DNA of 64,000 nucleotides from Halorubrum alkaliphilum (GCF_017873815.1 NZ_JAGGKQ010000015.1:1-64000); one strand, 5' to 3'. Shown: positions 17,541 to 26,649, counted from the stretch's first letter. Translations and numbers: made by a program. The notes: generated by a model from the sequence alone, not told the origin.

Positions 17541-17690
17541 GGGATTCTGCGGTACTTACCGCGCTAGCAACGATTTATAAGTGATCGGCTGGGGCTTCGG
17601 CGGTGTTCACCGCGCTAGCAACGATTTATAAGCGATCAACGATCCTCCAACAGCGAACTCCGTCACGACCACTTATAAATAAACGAACCG
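17541..17690. repeat. 51-bp repeats with tttataa core
   Basis: The segment accgcgctagcaacgattta (continuing taagYgatc) occurs at 17558-17585 and again at 17609-17637, 51 bp apart, each preceded by a ggcggt/gcggta-type stretch. Related sequence lies at 16555-16585. More tttataa or ttataaa cores follow to about 17690. The array fills the gap between vapC and the epimerase gene; no gene lies between 17451 and 17714. Confidence 0.75.
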
Positions 17691-17714
17691 GAACGGATAC
17701 ACGACTCCCACGTA

Positions 17715-18098
17715 TCAGTGCTCCACGAACTCGACGAGCACGCCGCCGGTCGAGCGCGGGTGACAGAAGGCGACGTCGTGGCCCCACGCGCCGGGCCGTG
17801 GCTCCTCGTCGACGAGGTCGACGCCGCACTCGCGAGCGCGGTCGAGCGCCGCCGACAGATCGTCGGTCGCGAACGCGACGTGGTGGATCCCCGGCCCGTC
17901 CCGGGTCAAGTAGTCCGCGATGGGGCCACCCTCGGTTGGTTCTAAGAGTTCGATGTACCCGCCGCCGAGTTCGAGGAAGACGACGCGCATGCCGTCGAAC
18001 GTCTCCTCGTGAGCGACCGGCGCGTCGAGCAGGTCGGCGAACAGCTCGGCGAGGTCGGCGGCGTCCCGTGTGGCGACGCCGGCGTGATCGAAGCGCAT
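17715..18098 (-). CDS. mce: methylmalonyl-CoA epimerase
   Basis: A 127-residue vicinal-oxygen-chelate protein that interconverts (S)- and (R)-methylmalonyl-CoA, linking propionyl-CoA carboxylation to the mutase. The two beta-alpha-beta modules are clear. Candidate metal ligands are His5 (RFDHAGVAT), an acidic residue in ELGGGYIELLEP, His in GIHHVAFATDD, and the C-terminal Glu in VLVEFVEH. Length and layout fit the family closely. The mutase large subunit lies about 1 kb away on the same strand, separated by two plus-strand genes, so they are neighbours in pathway though not in one transcript. Confidence 0.9.
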   Translation of the reverse strand: MRFDHAGVATRDAADLAELFADLLDAPVAHEETFDGMRVVFLELGGGYIELLEPTEGGPIADYLTRDGPGIHHVAFATDDLSAALDRARECGVDLVDEEPRPGAWGHDVAFCHPRSTGGVLVEFVEH

Positions 18099-18286
18099 GC
18101 GGAACCGTTCGGCCGTCGCCGACTTATAAGCGATACCCGGCGGTCGCCGGCGTGAGTCACGCGAACGATCCCACGGTCGTCCCTACCCGATCACGGCGGG
18201 GGTCGACAGGACATGAATAATAATTCGGTTTCGAGTAAACTATTCGAGAGCCTTATCCGTCCACGACGAGTACGGGAGGTATGAGC

Positions 18287-18739
18287 ATGGACACGATACT
18301 GGTCGCCGTCGGCGACGGCGACGAGGGGCGGTTGGAGACGTTCGCGCGGACGACGACGGACCTGAGCACGGCCGGGGACGCGACCGTTGCGCTCGCTCAC
18401 GTCTTCGGGTCGGAGGAGTACGAGCGGGCGAAACGGGAGTTGGACTTCGACCCGGACGGCGAGGTGACGCCGGACGCCGTCGCGAAACGATACGTCACGA
18501 TCCGCCGCCTCGGTGATGCGCTGACCGAGTCCGGCGTGAGCTTCGAGCGATACGGCCGGATCGTGAACGACGAGACGAAGGGCGAACGGGTCGTGAGCCT
18601 CGCGAACGAGATCGATGCGGACCTCGTGGTCGTCGGCGGCCGCAAGCGGTCGCCGACCGGGAAGGCCGTCTTCGGATCGACCGCACAGGAAGTGATGTTG
18701 AACGCCCCTTGCCCGGTCACGTTCGTCCGCGGCGACTAG
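18287..18739 (+). CDS. universal stress protein (UspA family)
   Basis: A 150-residue cytosolic UspA-domain protein. It starts MDTILVAVGDGDEG, and the C-terminal nucleotide-binding loop reads VVVGGRKRSPTGKAVFGSTAQ, close to the G-2x-G-9x-G(S/T) pattern of ATP-binding Usp proteins. The ATG at 18287 was preferred to 18281 because a ggaggt ribosome-binding site ends directly before 18281, giving a normal 6-base spacing only to 18287. Such proteins accumulate during stress; the specific trigger is unknown. Monocistronic between mce (opposite strand) and the YbjQ gene. Confidence 0.88.
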   Translation: MDTILVAVGDGDEGRLETFARTTTDLSTAGDATVALAHVFGSEEYERAKRELDFDPDGEVTPDAVAKRYVTIRRLGDALTESGVSFERYGRIVNDETKGERVVSLANEIDADLVVVGGRKRSPTGKAVFGSTAQEVMLNAPCPVTFVRGD

Positions 18740-18828
18740 ACCGCTACCGGCGGATCCGGGGCAGTGAGACGCCCGGAATCGGCCGTATCCACGACGGTTT
18801 TTAAATACTTCCTCCGCGATCGTCGCCC

Positions 18829-19143
18829 ATGGAGCTCTCCAACACTGACGGGATCGCCGGTCGCGAGGTCGTCGAGACGCTCGGCGTCGTCCGCGGAAAC
18901 ACGGTCCGCGCGCGCAACGTGGGCCGCGACTTCACACAGGGTCTCCGCAACCTCGCGGGCGGCGAGCTGAAGGGGTACACGGAGCTGATGACCGACGCCC
19001 GCGACGAGGCACAGGCGCGGATGGTCGAGGAGGCGGAGGCACTCGACGCCGACGCGGTCGTCAACGTCCGGTTCACGACCTCCTCCATCGCCGACAGCGG
19101 CGCGGAGATACTGGCATACGGGACGGCGGTTCGGCTGCGGTAG
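18829..19143 (+). CDS. YbjQ / UPF0145 family protein
   Basis: A 104-residue protein of the UPF0145 (YbjQ) heavy-metal-binding-domain-like family, which forms pentamers. Family landmarks are GVVRGNTVRARNVGRDF, GGELKGYTELMTDARDEA and DADAVVNVRFTTSSIADSGAEILAYGTAV. The role is not established. A tttttaaata TATA box at 18798-18808 lies about 25 bp before the ATG, so the message is leaderless and separate from the Usp gene. No odd features. Confidence 0.9.
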   Translation: MELSNTDGIAGREVVETLGVVRGNTVRARNVGRDFTQGLRNLAGGELKGYTELMTDARDEAQARMVEEAEALDADAVVNVRFTTSSIADSGAEILAYGTAVRLR

Positions 19144-19173
19144 GCGGAACGCGTCGACGGTTTCAATCCGGTT

Positions 19174-20850
19174 TCACCGTCCGGGCTGGTACTCCCCGAA
19201 CTCGTCGCGGAACACGTCGCTGATCTCCTGGACCGTCGCGTACGCCTTCACCGCGTCGACGACGTGGGGCATGACGTTCTCGTCGCCGCGGGCGGCCTCT
19301 CGGAGCCCGGCGAGCGCCGCCTCGACCGCCTCGTCGTCGCGGTCGGCTTTGACTTCCTCCAGGCGCGCGCGCTGTTCGGCCTCCTGCTCGGGGTCGACCT
19401 CCTCGAGGTCCATCTCCGGCTCCTCGTCGACTTGGAACTCGTTGACGCCGACGATGACGCGCTCGCCCTCTTCGATCTCCCGCTGTCGCTCGAAGGCGAC
19501 GTCCTGGATCTGCCGTTGGACCCACTGGCTCTCGACCGCCGGCAACATCCCGCCCCGCTCGTCGACCTCCTCGATGATCTCGAAGGCGTCCGCCTCGATT
19601 CCGTCGGTGAGACTCTCGACGTAATAGCTCCCCGCGAGCGGGTCGATCGTGTCTGCCGCGCCCGACTCGTGGGCGAGGATCTGCTGGGTCCGGAGCGCGG
19701 TCCGGACGGACTTCTCGGTCGGGAGCGCGAGCGCCTCGTCCTTCCCGTTGGTGTGGAGGCTCTGGGTGCCGCCGAGCACCGCGGCGAGTGCCTGATACGC
19801 CACGCGCACGACGTTGTTCTCGATCTGTTGGGCCGTCAGCGTGGAGCCGCCGGTCTGTGTGTGGAACTTGAGCTGTTTGGATTTCGGGTTCTCGGCACCG
19901 AACCGCTCTTCCATGATCTGTGCCCACATCCGACGAGCCGCGCGGAACTTCGCCGCCTCCTCGAAGACGTTGTTGTGGGCGTTAAAAAAGAAGGAGAGCT
20001 GCGGGGCGAAGTCGTCGACGTCGAGTCCGGCGTCGACGGCCGCCTGAACGTACTCGATTCCGTTACCGAGCGTGAACGCGACCTCTTGGGCCGCCGTCGA
20101 CCCGGCCTCGCGGATGTGGTACCCGGAGATGGAGATGGTGTTGAAGTTGGGTACTTCCGCGGCACAGTACTCGAAGATGTCGGTGACCAGCCGCATCGAG
20201 GGCTCCGGCGGGTAGATGTAGAGGTTTCGCGCGACGTACTCCTTCATCACATCGTTCTGGATCGTGCCCCGAAGCGCCGTCCGGTCGACACCCTGCTGGT
20301 CGCCCATCGCGACGTACATCGCGAGCAGCACCGCGGCGGGGGCGTTGATCGTCATCGACGTCGACACCTCGTCGAGCGGGATCGAATCGAACACCGTCTC
20401 GAGGTCGTCCAAGGTGTCGATGGCGACGCCCGAGCGCCCCACCTCGCCCTCGGCCATCGCGGCGTCGGAGTCGTAGCCCATCTGTGTCGGAAGGTCGAAC
20501 GCCATCGAGAGCCCGGAGGAGCCCTCGTCGATCAGGTAGTTGAATCGCTCGTTGGTCTCGGCGGCGGTGCCCATCCCCGCGTACTGCCGCATCGTCCAGA
20601 GTCGCCCGCGGTGCATGGTCGAATAGACGCCGCGGGTGTACGGCTCCTCGCCGGGAAAACCGGCGTCCTCGCGGTAGTCGTGGTCGGCCACGTCCGCGGG
20701 CGTATATAAGGGATCGACGGACTGGCCGCCGGTGTCGGTCGTGAACTCCGCCTCGCGCTCCCCGAACCGATCGACGGTCTCGCCGTAGGTTCTCTCCTCC
20801 CACGACTCCTTGGCCTCGCGGATCGCCTCCAGTTCCTCGGGGTCGAACAT
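19174..20850 (-). CDS. methylmalonyl-CoA mutase, large (catalytic) subunit
   Basis: 558 residues covering the substrate-binding TIM-barrel part of B12-dependent methylmalonyl-CoA mutase, which converts (R)-methylmalonyl-CoA to succinyl-CoA. Motifs include [81 protein letters not shown] and [15 protein letters not shown]. The C-terminal B12-binding domain (DxHxxG) is absent; archaea encode it as a separate small subunit, which is not in this window. The ATG at 20850 follows ttaag at about 20875, a leaderless arrangement. The frame is open upstream but not conserved. Confidence 0.95.
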   Translation of the reverse strand: MFDPEELEAIREAKESWEERTYGETVDRFGEREAEFTTDTGGQSVDPLYTPADVADHDYREDAGFPGEEPYTRGVYSTMHRGRLWTMRQYAGMGTAAETNERFNYLIDEGSSGLSMAFDLPTQMGYDSDAAMAEGEVGRSGVAIDTLDDLETVFDSIPLDEVSTSMTINAPAAVLLAMYVAMGDQQGVDRTALRGTIQNDVMKEYVARNLYIYPPEPSMRLVTDIFEYCAAEVPNFNTISISGYHIREAGSTAAQEVAFTLGNGIEYVQAAVDAGLDVDDFAPQLSFFFNAHNNVFEEAAKFRAARRMWAQIMEERFGAENPKSKQLKFHTQTGGSTLTAQQIENNVVRVAYQALAAVLGGTQSLHTNGKDEALALPTEKSVRTALRTQQILAHESGAADTIDPLAGSYYVESLTDGIEADAFEIIEEVDERGGMLPAVESQWVQRQIQDVAFERQREIEEGERVIVGVNEFQVDEEPEMDLEEVDPEQEAEQRARLEEVKADRDDEAVEAALAGLREAARGDENVMPHVVDAVKAYATVQEISDVFRDEFGEYQPGR

Positions 20851-20925
20851 TATAAAGACGGTCGGCCGACGGCGACTTAATCGTTGTCGACCACGTTCAA
20901 GTGTTGGGGCCGCGACGCCGTCGAC

Positions 20926-21591
20926 ATGGACGTACTCTCGGCGACGGGACGACGGTTCCTGACCGCGACGGCACCCGACCACACCTCGGTTCAGGCCGAG
21001 ATGGCCGAGCTCGCAGACGAGTGGGAGTTCCCGATCATCGGCCCCGACGCGGGGGCGGTCCTCCGGCTGCTTGCCCGCCTGACCGATGCGGAGCGGGTGT
21101 TCGAGTTCGGCTCCGGCTTCGGCTACTCCGCGACGTGGTTCCTGCGCGGCGGTGCCGACGCGGTCGTCTGTACAGAGTTCGACGCCGAGGAGGCCGAGCG
21201 CGGCCGCGCGTTCGCGGACGCGCACGGCTACGCCGACGCCGTGACCTTCGAGGTCGGCGACGCGATGGAGACGATCGATCGACACGACGGCCCTTTCGAC
21301 ATCGTTCTGATCGACCACCAGAAGTCTCGATACCTCGACGCGTATCGGACGGTCCTCCCGAAGCTTCGAACCGGCGGTGTCGTCGTCGCCGACAACGTGA
21401 CGAGCGGCCCGATCGATTTCGAACGACTGGTCGATCACGCCGCCGACGGAGAACCGCTCCCCGAGGCGGAGGCAGACGCTGAAACCCGTGGAATCGGCGC
21501 GTACCTCGACGCGGTTCGCGAGGACGACGCGGTCGAGACGGCGATACTGCCGGTCGGGTCGGGCATCGCCGTCTCATACAGGGTCGAGTAG
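20926..21591 (+). CDS. O-methyltransferase, class I SAM-dependent
   Basis: A 221-residue methyltransferase of the cation-dependent O-methyltransferase type (COG4122-like). The SAM-binding motif I is [15 protein letters not shown]. An acidic residue ends the next strand ([13 protein letters not shown]), and motif IV is [18 protein letters not shown], followed by [12 protein letters not shown]. The substrate cannot be predicted. The ATG at 20926 was chosen over the open upstream frame because [12 protein letters not shown] looks like a natural start and 75 bp then separates it from the divergent mutase start. Confidence 0.88.
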   Translation: MDVLSATGRRFLTATAPDHTSVQAEMAELADEWEFPIIGPDAGAVLRLLARLTDAERVFEFGSGFGYSATWFLRGGADAVVCTEFDAEEAERGRAFADAHGYADAVTFEVGDAMETIDRHDGPFDIVLIDHQKSRYLDAYRTVLPKLRTGGVVVADNVTSGPIDFERLVDHAADGEPLPEAEADAETRGIGAYLDAVREDDAVETAILPVGSGIAVSYRVE

Positions 21592-21626
21592 GTGCGGCTT
21601 CCGAGCGCCGACGCGTGACCGTCGGG

Positions 21627-22376
21627 TCAGTACGCCGCGTCCCAGCGCGTCGGCTTCCGCCGGTTCTCGCAGTTCAGACACTGGACGGCGTCCATCGTGT
21701 CGATGGCGACATCGGTGCTCTCACAGTAGCCACAGAAGTATCCGTACCGCTCCTCGTGGGCCTCGTCCGCATAGGCGGCGTAGAGGGGCGCGATCGATCC
21801 GCGGTCGCTCTCGTCGAAGTCGACGTACACCGTCTCGCCGTCGCCGGTCTCGTAGACCGCCGCCCGGAGCGCCGCGTCCCGACCGATCCGCTTCCGATAG
21901 ATCCGCTCCCGGAAGGACTCGCCACCGACGTCGACGACGCGCTCCCCGGACACGTCGTATCCCTCGCGCTCGTAGAACTCCGTGCCGGCCTCGTTGTCGA
22001 CGAGGACTCGCCCCTCGATGCTGTCGACGTCGCGCTTGCGGAGTTCGGCCTCGACCCGTTCGAGGAGCGCGGACCCGATTCCCGACTCCCGGTGGTCCGG
22101 GTGGACGTGGAGCCAGTCGATCTCGCCGACCCGCTCGCGGCGGTCGACGACGTAGCTCTCCGCGAAGGCGACGACGCTCCCGTCGACGACGGCGACCGGA
22201 CAGACGGTGTCGGGGTCGGCGACGTCGTCACCCACGTCGCTCGCGCCGTACCACTTCTCGACGGCGGCCGACAGCAGATCGGACTCGACCGCGTGGCCGT
22301 ACGAGGCAGTCAGCGACGCCAACGCTACCTCGCGGATCGATTCGACGTCGTCGTCGGTCGCGGTTCGTAGGTTCAT
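21627..22376 (-). CDS. GNAT acetyltransferase with C-terminal zinc ribbon
   Basis: 249 residues in two parts. Residues 1-150 are a GNAT N-acetyltransferase domain with the acetyl-CoA-binding pattern in IDWLHVHPDHRESGIGSALL and the later EFYEREGYDVSGE. Residues 165-249 form a second region ending in a zinc-ribbon-like CxxC...CxxC (YFCGYCES and VQCLNCENRRKPTRWDAAY). The zinc part may bind nucleic acid or a partner protein, which is unusual for simple small-molecule GNATs. It converges with the methyltransferase gene. Substrate unknown. Confidence 0.85.
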   Translation of the reverse strand: MNLRTATDDDVESIREVALASLTASYGHAVESDLLSAAVEKWYGASDVGDDVADPDTVCPVAVVDGSVVAFAESYVVDRRERVGEIDWLHVHPDHRESGIGSALLERVEAELRKRDVDSIEGRVLVDNEAGTEFYEREGYDVSGERVVDVGGESFRERIYRKRIGRDAALRAAVYETGDGETVYVDFDESDRGSIAPLYAAYADEAHEERYGYFCGYCESTDVAIDTMDAVQCLNCENRRKPTRWDAAY

Positions 22377-22463
22377 ACGATCCGATCCACGCGAGAGTAC
22401 AAAAAGTTCTGCGCCGGGTCGGAGGGGGAGGACCGCGTCGGAGGGGGAGGATCGCCCCGCGAG

Positions 22464-22736
22464 CTACGAGATGGAGTACGTCGCGGCGGCCATCAACAGC
22501 ATCGCCAGCCCCAACGCGAGCAGCATCAGGTACGTGAGCGAGCGGTTCTCCCACCGGAGGTGCTGGAAGTACGCGACGATGAGGACGGACTTGATCGCGC
22601 CCGCGATCATCGTCCCGGCGAACGCCTGCCCGTAAGTGAAGAACTGGTCGAACTCGAAGAAGATGAACTTCGAGGCCGCCAACCCCAGCAGAGCGACGTA
22701 TATTGCCGTGTACAGTTTCACGGAGTGGGACGCCAT
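22464..22736 (-). CDS. cytochrome c oxidase subunit IV-like membrane protein
   Basis: A 90-residue protein with three hydrophobic segments (YTAIYVALLGLAASKFIFF, FAGTMIAGAIKSVLIVAYF, LTYLMLLALGLAMLLMAAA). The layout and the AYFQHLRWE motif in the second helix match the prokaryotic subunit IV (CoxD/CyoD-like) family, which assists haem-copper oxidase assembly. The ATG at 22736 is supported by a cttaaag TATA-like element at 22762-22768. No other oxidase subunit is nearby, so which oxidase it serves is unknown. Confidence 0.82.
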   Translation of the reverse strand: MASHSVKLYTAIYVALLGLAASKFIFFEFDQFFTYGQAFAGTMIAGAIKSVLIVAYFQHLRWENRSLTYLMLLALGLAMLLMAAATYSIS

Positions 22737-22897
22737 TGTTGAATGGGGGTTGGTTCGTGTGCTTAAAGAAGTATCCATCCGAGCGTGACGCCCGTCCGGT
22801 GGGCGCTCGGCTCAGTCGAGCGCGACGACGAAACGCCTATGCCCGCGGCTCGTCGACCGTCTACCGGTTACGGACGCGTCCGGGACCGGGGATCCAC

Positions 22898-23416
22898 GTG
22901 GAACCGATCGAACCCGACGACGACCTGCTCGAATCGCTGTACGTCACTAACAAGGTTGCCAAACAGCTCGCCGACGAGGCCACGGAGGCCTACGACCGCG
23001 GAGACGCGACCCGGAGCAACGTCTGCTCGGCCCGAAAGAACGCGCTGTATCGGACAAAGACGACGGTTCTGAACCGGATCGTCGCTCACGACCCCTCGCT
23101 CGTCGCCGGCGAGTATCACGCGATCAACGGCGACGTCTGGCTTCTGGTCACCGTGAACGGGTGGGAGTTCCACCAGCCGCCGTACGCGTTCGGAAGCGAC
23201 CTCACCGACCGGATCGCGACCGCGAACTCGCCCGACGAACCGATGGACGTGCCCTACGTCCGTGAGGCGGGCATCGAGCGTTCGGACCGCTCGCTGGAGG
23301 AGGCGCTCGTCGCGCTCGCGGAGCACGGCGTGAACGCGAACGACTACCTCGCGAGGTCGACGGTACAGGGAAAACGCGATCAGATAGTCGACGTTCGCTG
23401 GTCGTGCCTGCGCTGA
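22898..23416 (+). CDS. hypothetical haloarchaeal protein
   Basis: 172 residues if GTG 22898 (VEPIEPDDDLLESLYVTNKV) is the start; no ATG suits the N terminus, and upstream residues in this frame look non-coding. The first part is helical with regularly spaced charges (AKQLADEATEAYDRGD, CSARKNALYRTKTTVLNRI). A beta-rich middle follows (GEYHAINGDVWLLVTVNGWE), then an acidic helical tail. Codon composition is like its neighbours. I recognise no family. It lies between the subunit IV-like gene and the dioxygenase, transcribed towards the latter. Confidence 0.65.
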   Translation: MEPIEPDDDLLESLYVTNKVAKQLADEATEAYDRGDATRSNVCSARKNALYRTKTTVLNRIVAHDPSLVAGEYHAINGDVWLLVTVNGWEFHQPPYAFGSDLTDRIATANSPDEPMDVPYVREAGIERSDRSLEEALVALAEHGVNANDYLARSTVQGKRDQIVDVRWSCLR

Positions 23417-23452
23417 AAAGGCCCCGACACGGGACCGTCGCTCGTGGCGGGA

Positions 23453-24403
23453 TCACTCCGGCGTCGCCGCGGCGTCGAGGTCGGGAAGCCCGCTCTCGAT
23501 CTCTTCACGGCGGTCCTCCAGCCACTCGGGCAGGACGAGCGACTCGCCGAGCGAGGACTGCGGCTCGTCGACGTCGTAGCCGGGTTCCTTCGTGGCGAAC
23601 TCGAAGAGCACGCCGCCCTGAGTCCGGGCGTACACCGAGCGGAACCACTTGCGGTCGATGACCTGACTGGGTCGGAGCCCGTGCTCCTGGAGCAGCCCCC
23701 GCCACGACTCCTGTTCCGCGTCGGTCACGCGGTACGCGACGTGATGGACGGTGCCCGCACCGGGGCTGCCGGACGGGGTCGCGGGATCGGTCACGACGTC
23801 GACGACGAAGCCGACCTCGCCGTCCGTCTCGAAGCGTCGGCGGTGGTCAGCCGCGTCGCTCTCGGTCTCCTCGTACCCCATCGCTGCCAGCAACTCGACG
23901 GTGGCGTCGGCGTCGGACAGAGAGAGCTCGACCGCGAAGAAGCCGCGGATCGCGTGGGCCTCCGGGACCGGACCCGCGGGCGGATCGCCGGCCGGGGCGT
24001 CCGCGCGGGCGACGAGTTCGAGGGGAAGCCCGTCGGGATCCTCGAAGGCGACGACGGTGTCGCCGAAGCGGTCGAACGTCTCCGGGTCGAGCCCGCGTTC
24101 GTCGAGCCGGTCGACCCAGTAGTCGACGGAGGCTGCGGGGATCGTGAACGACACGGTCGAAGCCTGTCCGGCCCCGATACGACCGGATCTCGCGCCGACG
24201 TACGGGAAGAAGGTCATGCTCGTTCCCGGACTCCCCGTGTCGTCGGCGTAAAACAGGTGGTAGACGCCGACGTCGTCTTGGTTGACGCTGCGCTTGACGA
24301 GCCGGAGTCCGAGGGTTTCCGTGTAGAACGCGTGGTTGGCGCTCGGGTCGCTCGCGATGGCGGTCACGTGGTGGATGCCGGGCGTTTCGAGTGTCTCGCT
24401 CAT
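23453..24403 (-). CDS. VOC-family ring-cleaving dioxygenase
   Basis: 316 residues of two vicinal-oxygen-chelate modules: 1-150 begins ETPGIHHVTAIASDPSANHA and 155-290 begins AIRGFFAVELSLSDADATVE. Metal ligands are probably His11/12 in IHHVTA, His in TVHHVAYRVTD and Glu in GGVLFEFATKEPG. Proteins of this layout (MhqO-type) cleave hydroquinones or related aromatics in an Fe2+-dependent way, often as protection against quinones. The ATG at 24403 gives MSETLETPG. The upstream ORF extension is not family-like. The halocyanin gene on the same strand starts a separate unit 107 bp upstream. Confidence 0.87.
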   Translation of the reverse strand: MSETLETPGIHHVTAIASDPSANHAFYTETLGLRLVKRSVNQDDVGVYHLFYADDTGSPGTSMTFFPYVGARSGRIGAGQASTVSFTIPAASVDYWVDRLDERGLDPETFDRFGDTVVAFEDPDGLPLELVARADAPAGDPPAGPVPEAHAIRGFFAVELSLSDADATVELLAAMGYEETESDAADHRRRFETDGEVGFVVDVVTDPATPSGSPGAGTVHHVAYRVTDAEQESWRGLLQEHGLRPSQVIDRKWFRSVYARTQGGVLFEFATKEPGYDVDEPQSSLGESLVLPEWLEDRREEIESGLPDLDAAATPE

Positions 24404-24509
24404 GGTATGGGCTACGCTCCGCGGGTACTTGTATGCGCGCGAACAGGAACCGAACCAGCTGACACCGGTGTTACCGGGAAACCGTCTCCAACGGGGTGAA
24501 CCGAGGGTC

Positions 24510-25070
24510 TCAGTCGATGACGTCGATGCCGCCGAGCATGCCGCTACCGATGTGTGGCACACACTGGTACAGCTGGATGCCGTCGTCGTCGAAGGAGTAC
24601 TCGAAGACCTCGCCGTCGTCGTCTACGGTGTCGCCGCTGTCGAAGTCGGAGCTCGACTCCTCCGTGGAGACGACGTTGTGTGCTCCCCCCTCGCCAGTCC
24701 ACTCCCAGCGGACCGTGGTTCCGGAGTCGATCCGGATCGCCGGTGGGTCGAAGGCGAGCCCGTTTCCGCCCCCGACTTCGACCACTACCTCGTCCTCGCC
24801 GGTGTGGTCCTCGATGGTTCCGTCGTACAGCTGTGCGTCAGCGAGGAAGTCGTCGATGGCTCCCGGGACGTCGTCGCCACCGTTTCCGCCGTTGTCGTCG
24901 CTGCCGGTATCGTCCCCGTTGTCGCCACCGTTTCCGTCGTCGCCGCCGTTCCCCCCGTCATCGGGGTCTTCGGGGTCCTCGTCGTCGGCGCACCCGGCCA
25001 GCGCGCCGACCGTGAGGGCCGCACCAGTGCCAGCGACGTACCGCCGTCTGGACAGTTCTTTCGTCATCAT
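24510..25070 (-). CDS. halocyanin-type blue copper protein (lipoprotein)
   Basis: A 186-residue type I copper protein for electron transfer at the outer membrane face. It has a twin-arginine signal with a lipobox (SRRRYVAGTGAALTVGALAGC), so the cysteine near residue 27 is probably lipid-modified and anchors the protein. A Gly/Asp/Asn-rich flexible tether (about 30-68) follows. The cupredoxin domain has the four expected ligands: His in GEGGAHNVVS, and Cys, His and Met in YQCVPHIGSGM. ATG 25070 or 25067 may be used. It is divergent from the nuclease-fold-like protein. Confidence 0.92.
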   Translation of the reverse strand: MMTKELSRRRYVAGTGAALTVGALAGCADDEDPEDPDDGGNGGDDGNGGDNGDDTGSDDNGGNGGDDVPGAIDDFLADAQLYDGTIEDHTGEDEVVVEVGGGNGLAFDPPAIRIDSGTTVRWEWTGEGGAHNVVSTEESSSDFDSGDTVDDDGEVFEYSFDDDGIQLYQCVPHIGSGMLGGIDVID

Positions 25071-25220
25071 CTAATGTATGCTTCGAAGACTTACAAACCT
25101 CATGATAGCGGACGCGTTAGACACACAATGGCACGGATGGCGTTCTGTACGCCCGTCGACCGAAACGGCGGGACGAACGGGGAAGGAGGGCTTAACCGCC
25201 GCCGTCGCGTCCGCCGAGAC

Positions 25221-25814
25221 ATGCGGGAGGACGATCTGGCGACGCGCGTCGTCGACCACTACGCGGCCGCACACGACGACCCTGCGGTCCGTCTCGAAGA
25301 GCCGTACGACGCCGAGGGTCGCCGTGGGGTCGTCGACGTGTACGTCCGTCGTCGAACGCCCGAGCCGGTCGACGCCGTCATCGAACTCAAATCCGACACC
25401 GCCGTGCGCCGCGCGACCGGCGCGAACGAAGTGCTCCGGCAGTTCCGCCGGATGGAGCGATACTTCCACGCGGACGACGCGCATCGGCTGGAGCCGAAGC
25501 TCGGTCGCGACGGTCCGGCCGCCCGCTATCTCCTGTTGTTCGCGCCGACGCCGACCTGCGTTCACCACGTGGCGACGAACCGAACCCTGTATGGCTCCGT
25601 CGACACGGCCGGCAGCGCCGGGAGCGTGACGACGGAGAGCGTCGTCGCGTTCCTCACCGGACTCGACGGCGACCCCGAAGATCTGGGGGTCCTCTCGATG
25701 AACGGGGACGCCGCGTTCGGGTCCCGGGCGTTCCTCGATGCCGTCCCCGACGACTCGCGACTCGCCGAGAGCCTTCGACGGGTCGACGACGACGTGATCG
25801 ACCCGGAGCAGTGA
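25221..25814 (+). CDS. uncharacterised protein with possible PD-(D/E)xK nuclease-like core
   Basis: A 197-residue protein. The N-terminal half reads DAEGRRGVVDVYVRRRTPEP and then VDAVIELKSDTAVRRATG. An Asp in one strand followed by E-x-K in the next is the pattern of restriction-endonuclease-like folds, and an Arg/Gln-rich helix (NEVLRQFRRMERYFH) follows as in many such proteins. The rest includes YLLLFAPTPTCVHHVA. The start at 25221 is chosen because ggcttaacc at about 25188-25196 gives a 26-30 bp TATA spacing. The nuclease idea is my inference from the pattern; no methyltransferase partner is nearby. Confidence 0.6.
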   Translation: MREDDLATRVVDHYAAAHDDPAVRLEEPYDAEGRRGVVDVYVRRRTPEPVDAVIELKSDTAVRRATGANEVLRQFRRMERYFHADDAHRLEPKLGRDGPAARYLLLFAPTPTCVHHVATNRTLYGSVDTAGSAGSVTTESVVAFLTGLDGDPEDLGVLSMNGDAAFGSRAFLDAVPDDSRLAESLRRVDDDVIDPEQ

Positions 25815-25887
25815 CCCGGTTGCGTTCAGTCCGGAACGGGCGGCGAACGATATCGGGAGTCGGCCACTCGGGTCGATGGTGGCGAGG

Positions 25888-26117
25888 CCGTATATAAATG
25901 GCTGTGAGCGACGGCGACGATCGCTTATAAATACCGACTGGGGGTTTCGGAGGTCTCCACCGTCGATCCGCGGTCTCTCACTTATAAACAAACGGCTGGT
26001 GGTTTGAGCACGTTCACCGTCCCGTCGAACAGTTATAAACGGCCGCCAGCAACACCACTCGTACAGTTATAAACGGCCGCCAGCAACACCACTCGTACGG
26101 TTATAAACGGCCGCTCC
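25888..26117. repeat. cluster of ttataaa-cored repeats including a 34-bp tandem
   Basis: At least six ttataaa or tataaat cores occur here. A 34-bp unit beginning agttataaacggccgccagc is perfectly repeated at 26031-26064 and 26065-26098, with a third partial copy to about 26117. The rest has diverged copies of the motif seen at 17541-17690 (ggctgggg/ggcggtgttcacc elements). The whole stretch 25815-26196 is gene-free. Confidence 0.85.
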
Positions 26118-26196
26118 AAGACCGGACGAGATCCACGTCCGGCATCGATCGAGGCATCGTTGTCATCGACCGGTCGATCCGCCCGCCGGGAGCGGA

Positions 26197-26649
26197 TCAG
26201 TACTCGCCGCTCTCGGGATCGTACCGGTCGCCGTACTCCCGCATCGGATCGACGGGAGTTCCCTCGTCGGTCTCCGGTGCGACATAGTCGATGAACGACT
26301 CCACGTCGGGCTCGCGCACGCGGACCTCGACGGTTATTTCGCCGAGTTCGTCCGGCTCGCCGACGGCGAAGTTGACGATCCCCTCGAACGCCGCCTGCTT
26401 TTTCAACGCGAACTCGAACCCGTCCGCCGTCGAGTTCCGCAGGAACACCCGTCGAGCGGTGTCGAGTATCTCCTGTTCGTGGAGGACGTCTGAAAAGGCG
26501 TCGAGGGCGTGTGCTTCCGCGACCAGCCGCCCCTCCTCGTGGACGGGCTCCGCGTCGGGGAACACGTTGCGGATCGCGTCCTCGACTCGGTCGGTGACCT
26601 CGGTGTCGTTGACCGGTGCGACGATCCTGACGTCAACGCTGTAGATCAC
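26197..26649 (-). CDS. UPF0201 family protein
   Basis: A 150-residue archaeal protein of the UPF0201 (DUF54) family, thought to have an RNA-binding-like alpha/beta fold. Landmarks are IYSVDVRIVAPVNDTEVTDR, DAIRNVFPDAEP, the central EQEILDTARRVFLRNSTADG and FALKKQAAFEGIVNFAVGE. It starts with GTG that overlaps the stop of the upstream kinase gene by 4 bases (GTGA), so the two are translationally coupled, as is common in archaea. The tail is acidic. Biochemical function not established. Confidence 0.88.
   Translation of the reverse strand: MIYSVDVRIVAPVNDTEVTDRVEDAIRNVFPDAEPVHEEGRLVAEAHALDAFSDVLHEQEILDTARRVFLRNSTADGFEFALKKQAAFEGIVNFAVGEPDELGEITVEVRVREPDVESFIDYVAPETDEGTPVDPMREYGDRYDPESGEY

Noticed and set aside
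25888-26117. Possible CRISPR array because of evenly repeated units
   Set aside because: The 34-bp units are directly adjacent with no unique spacers, and no cas genes are present.
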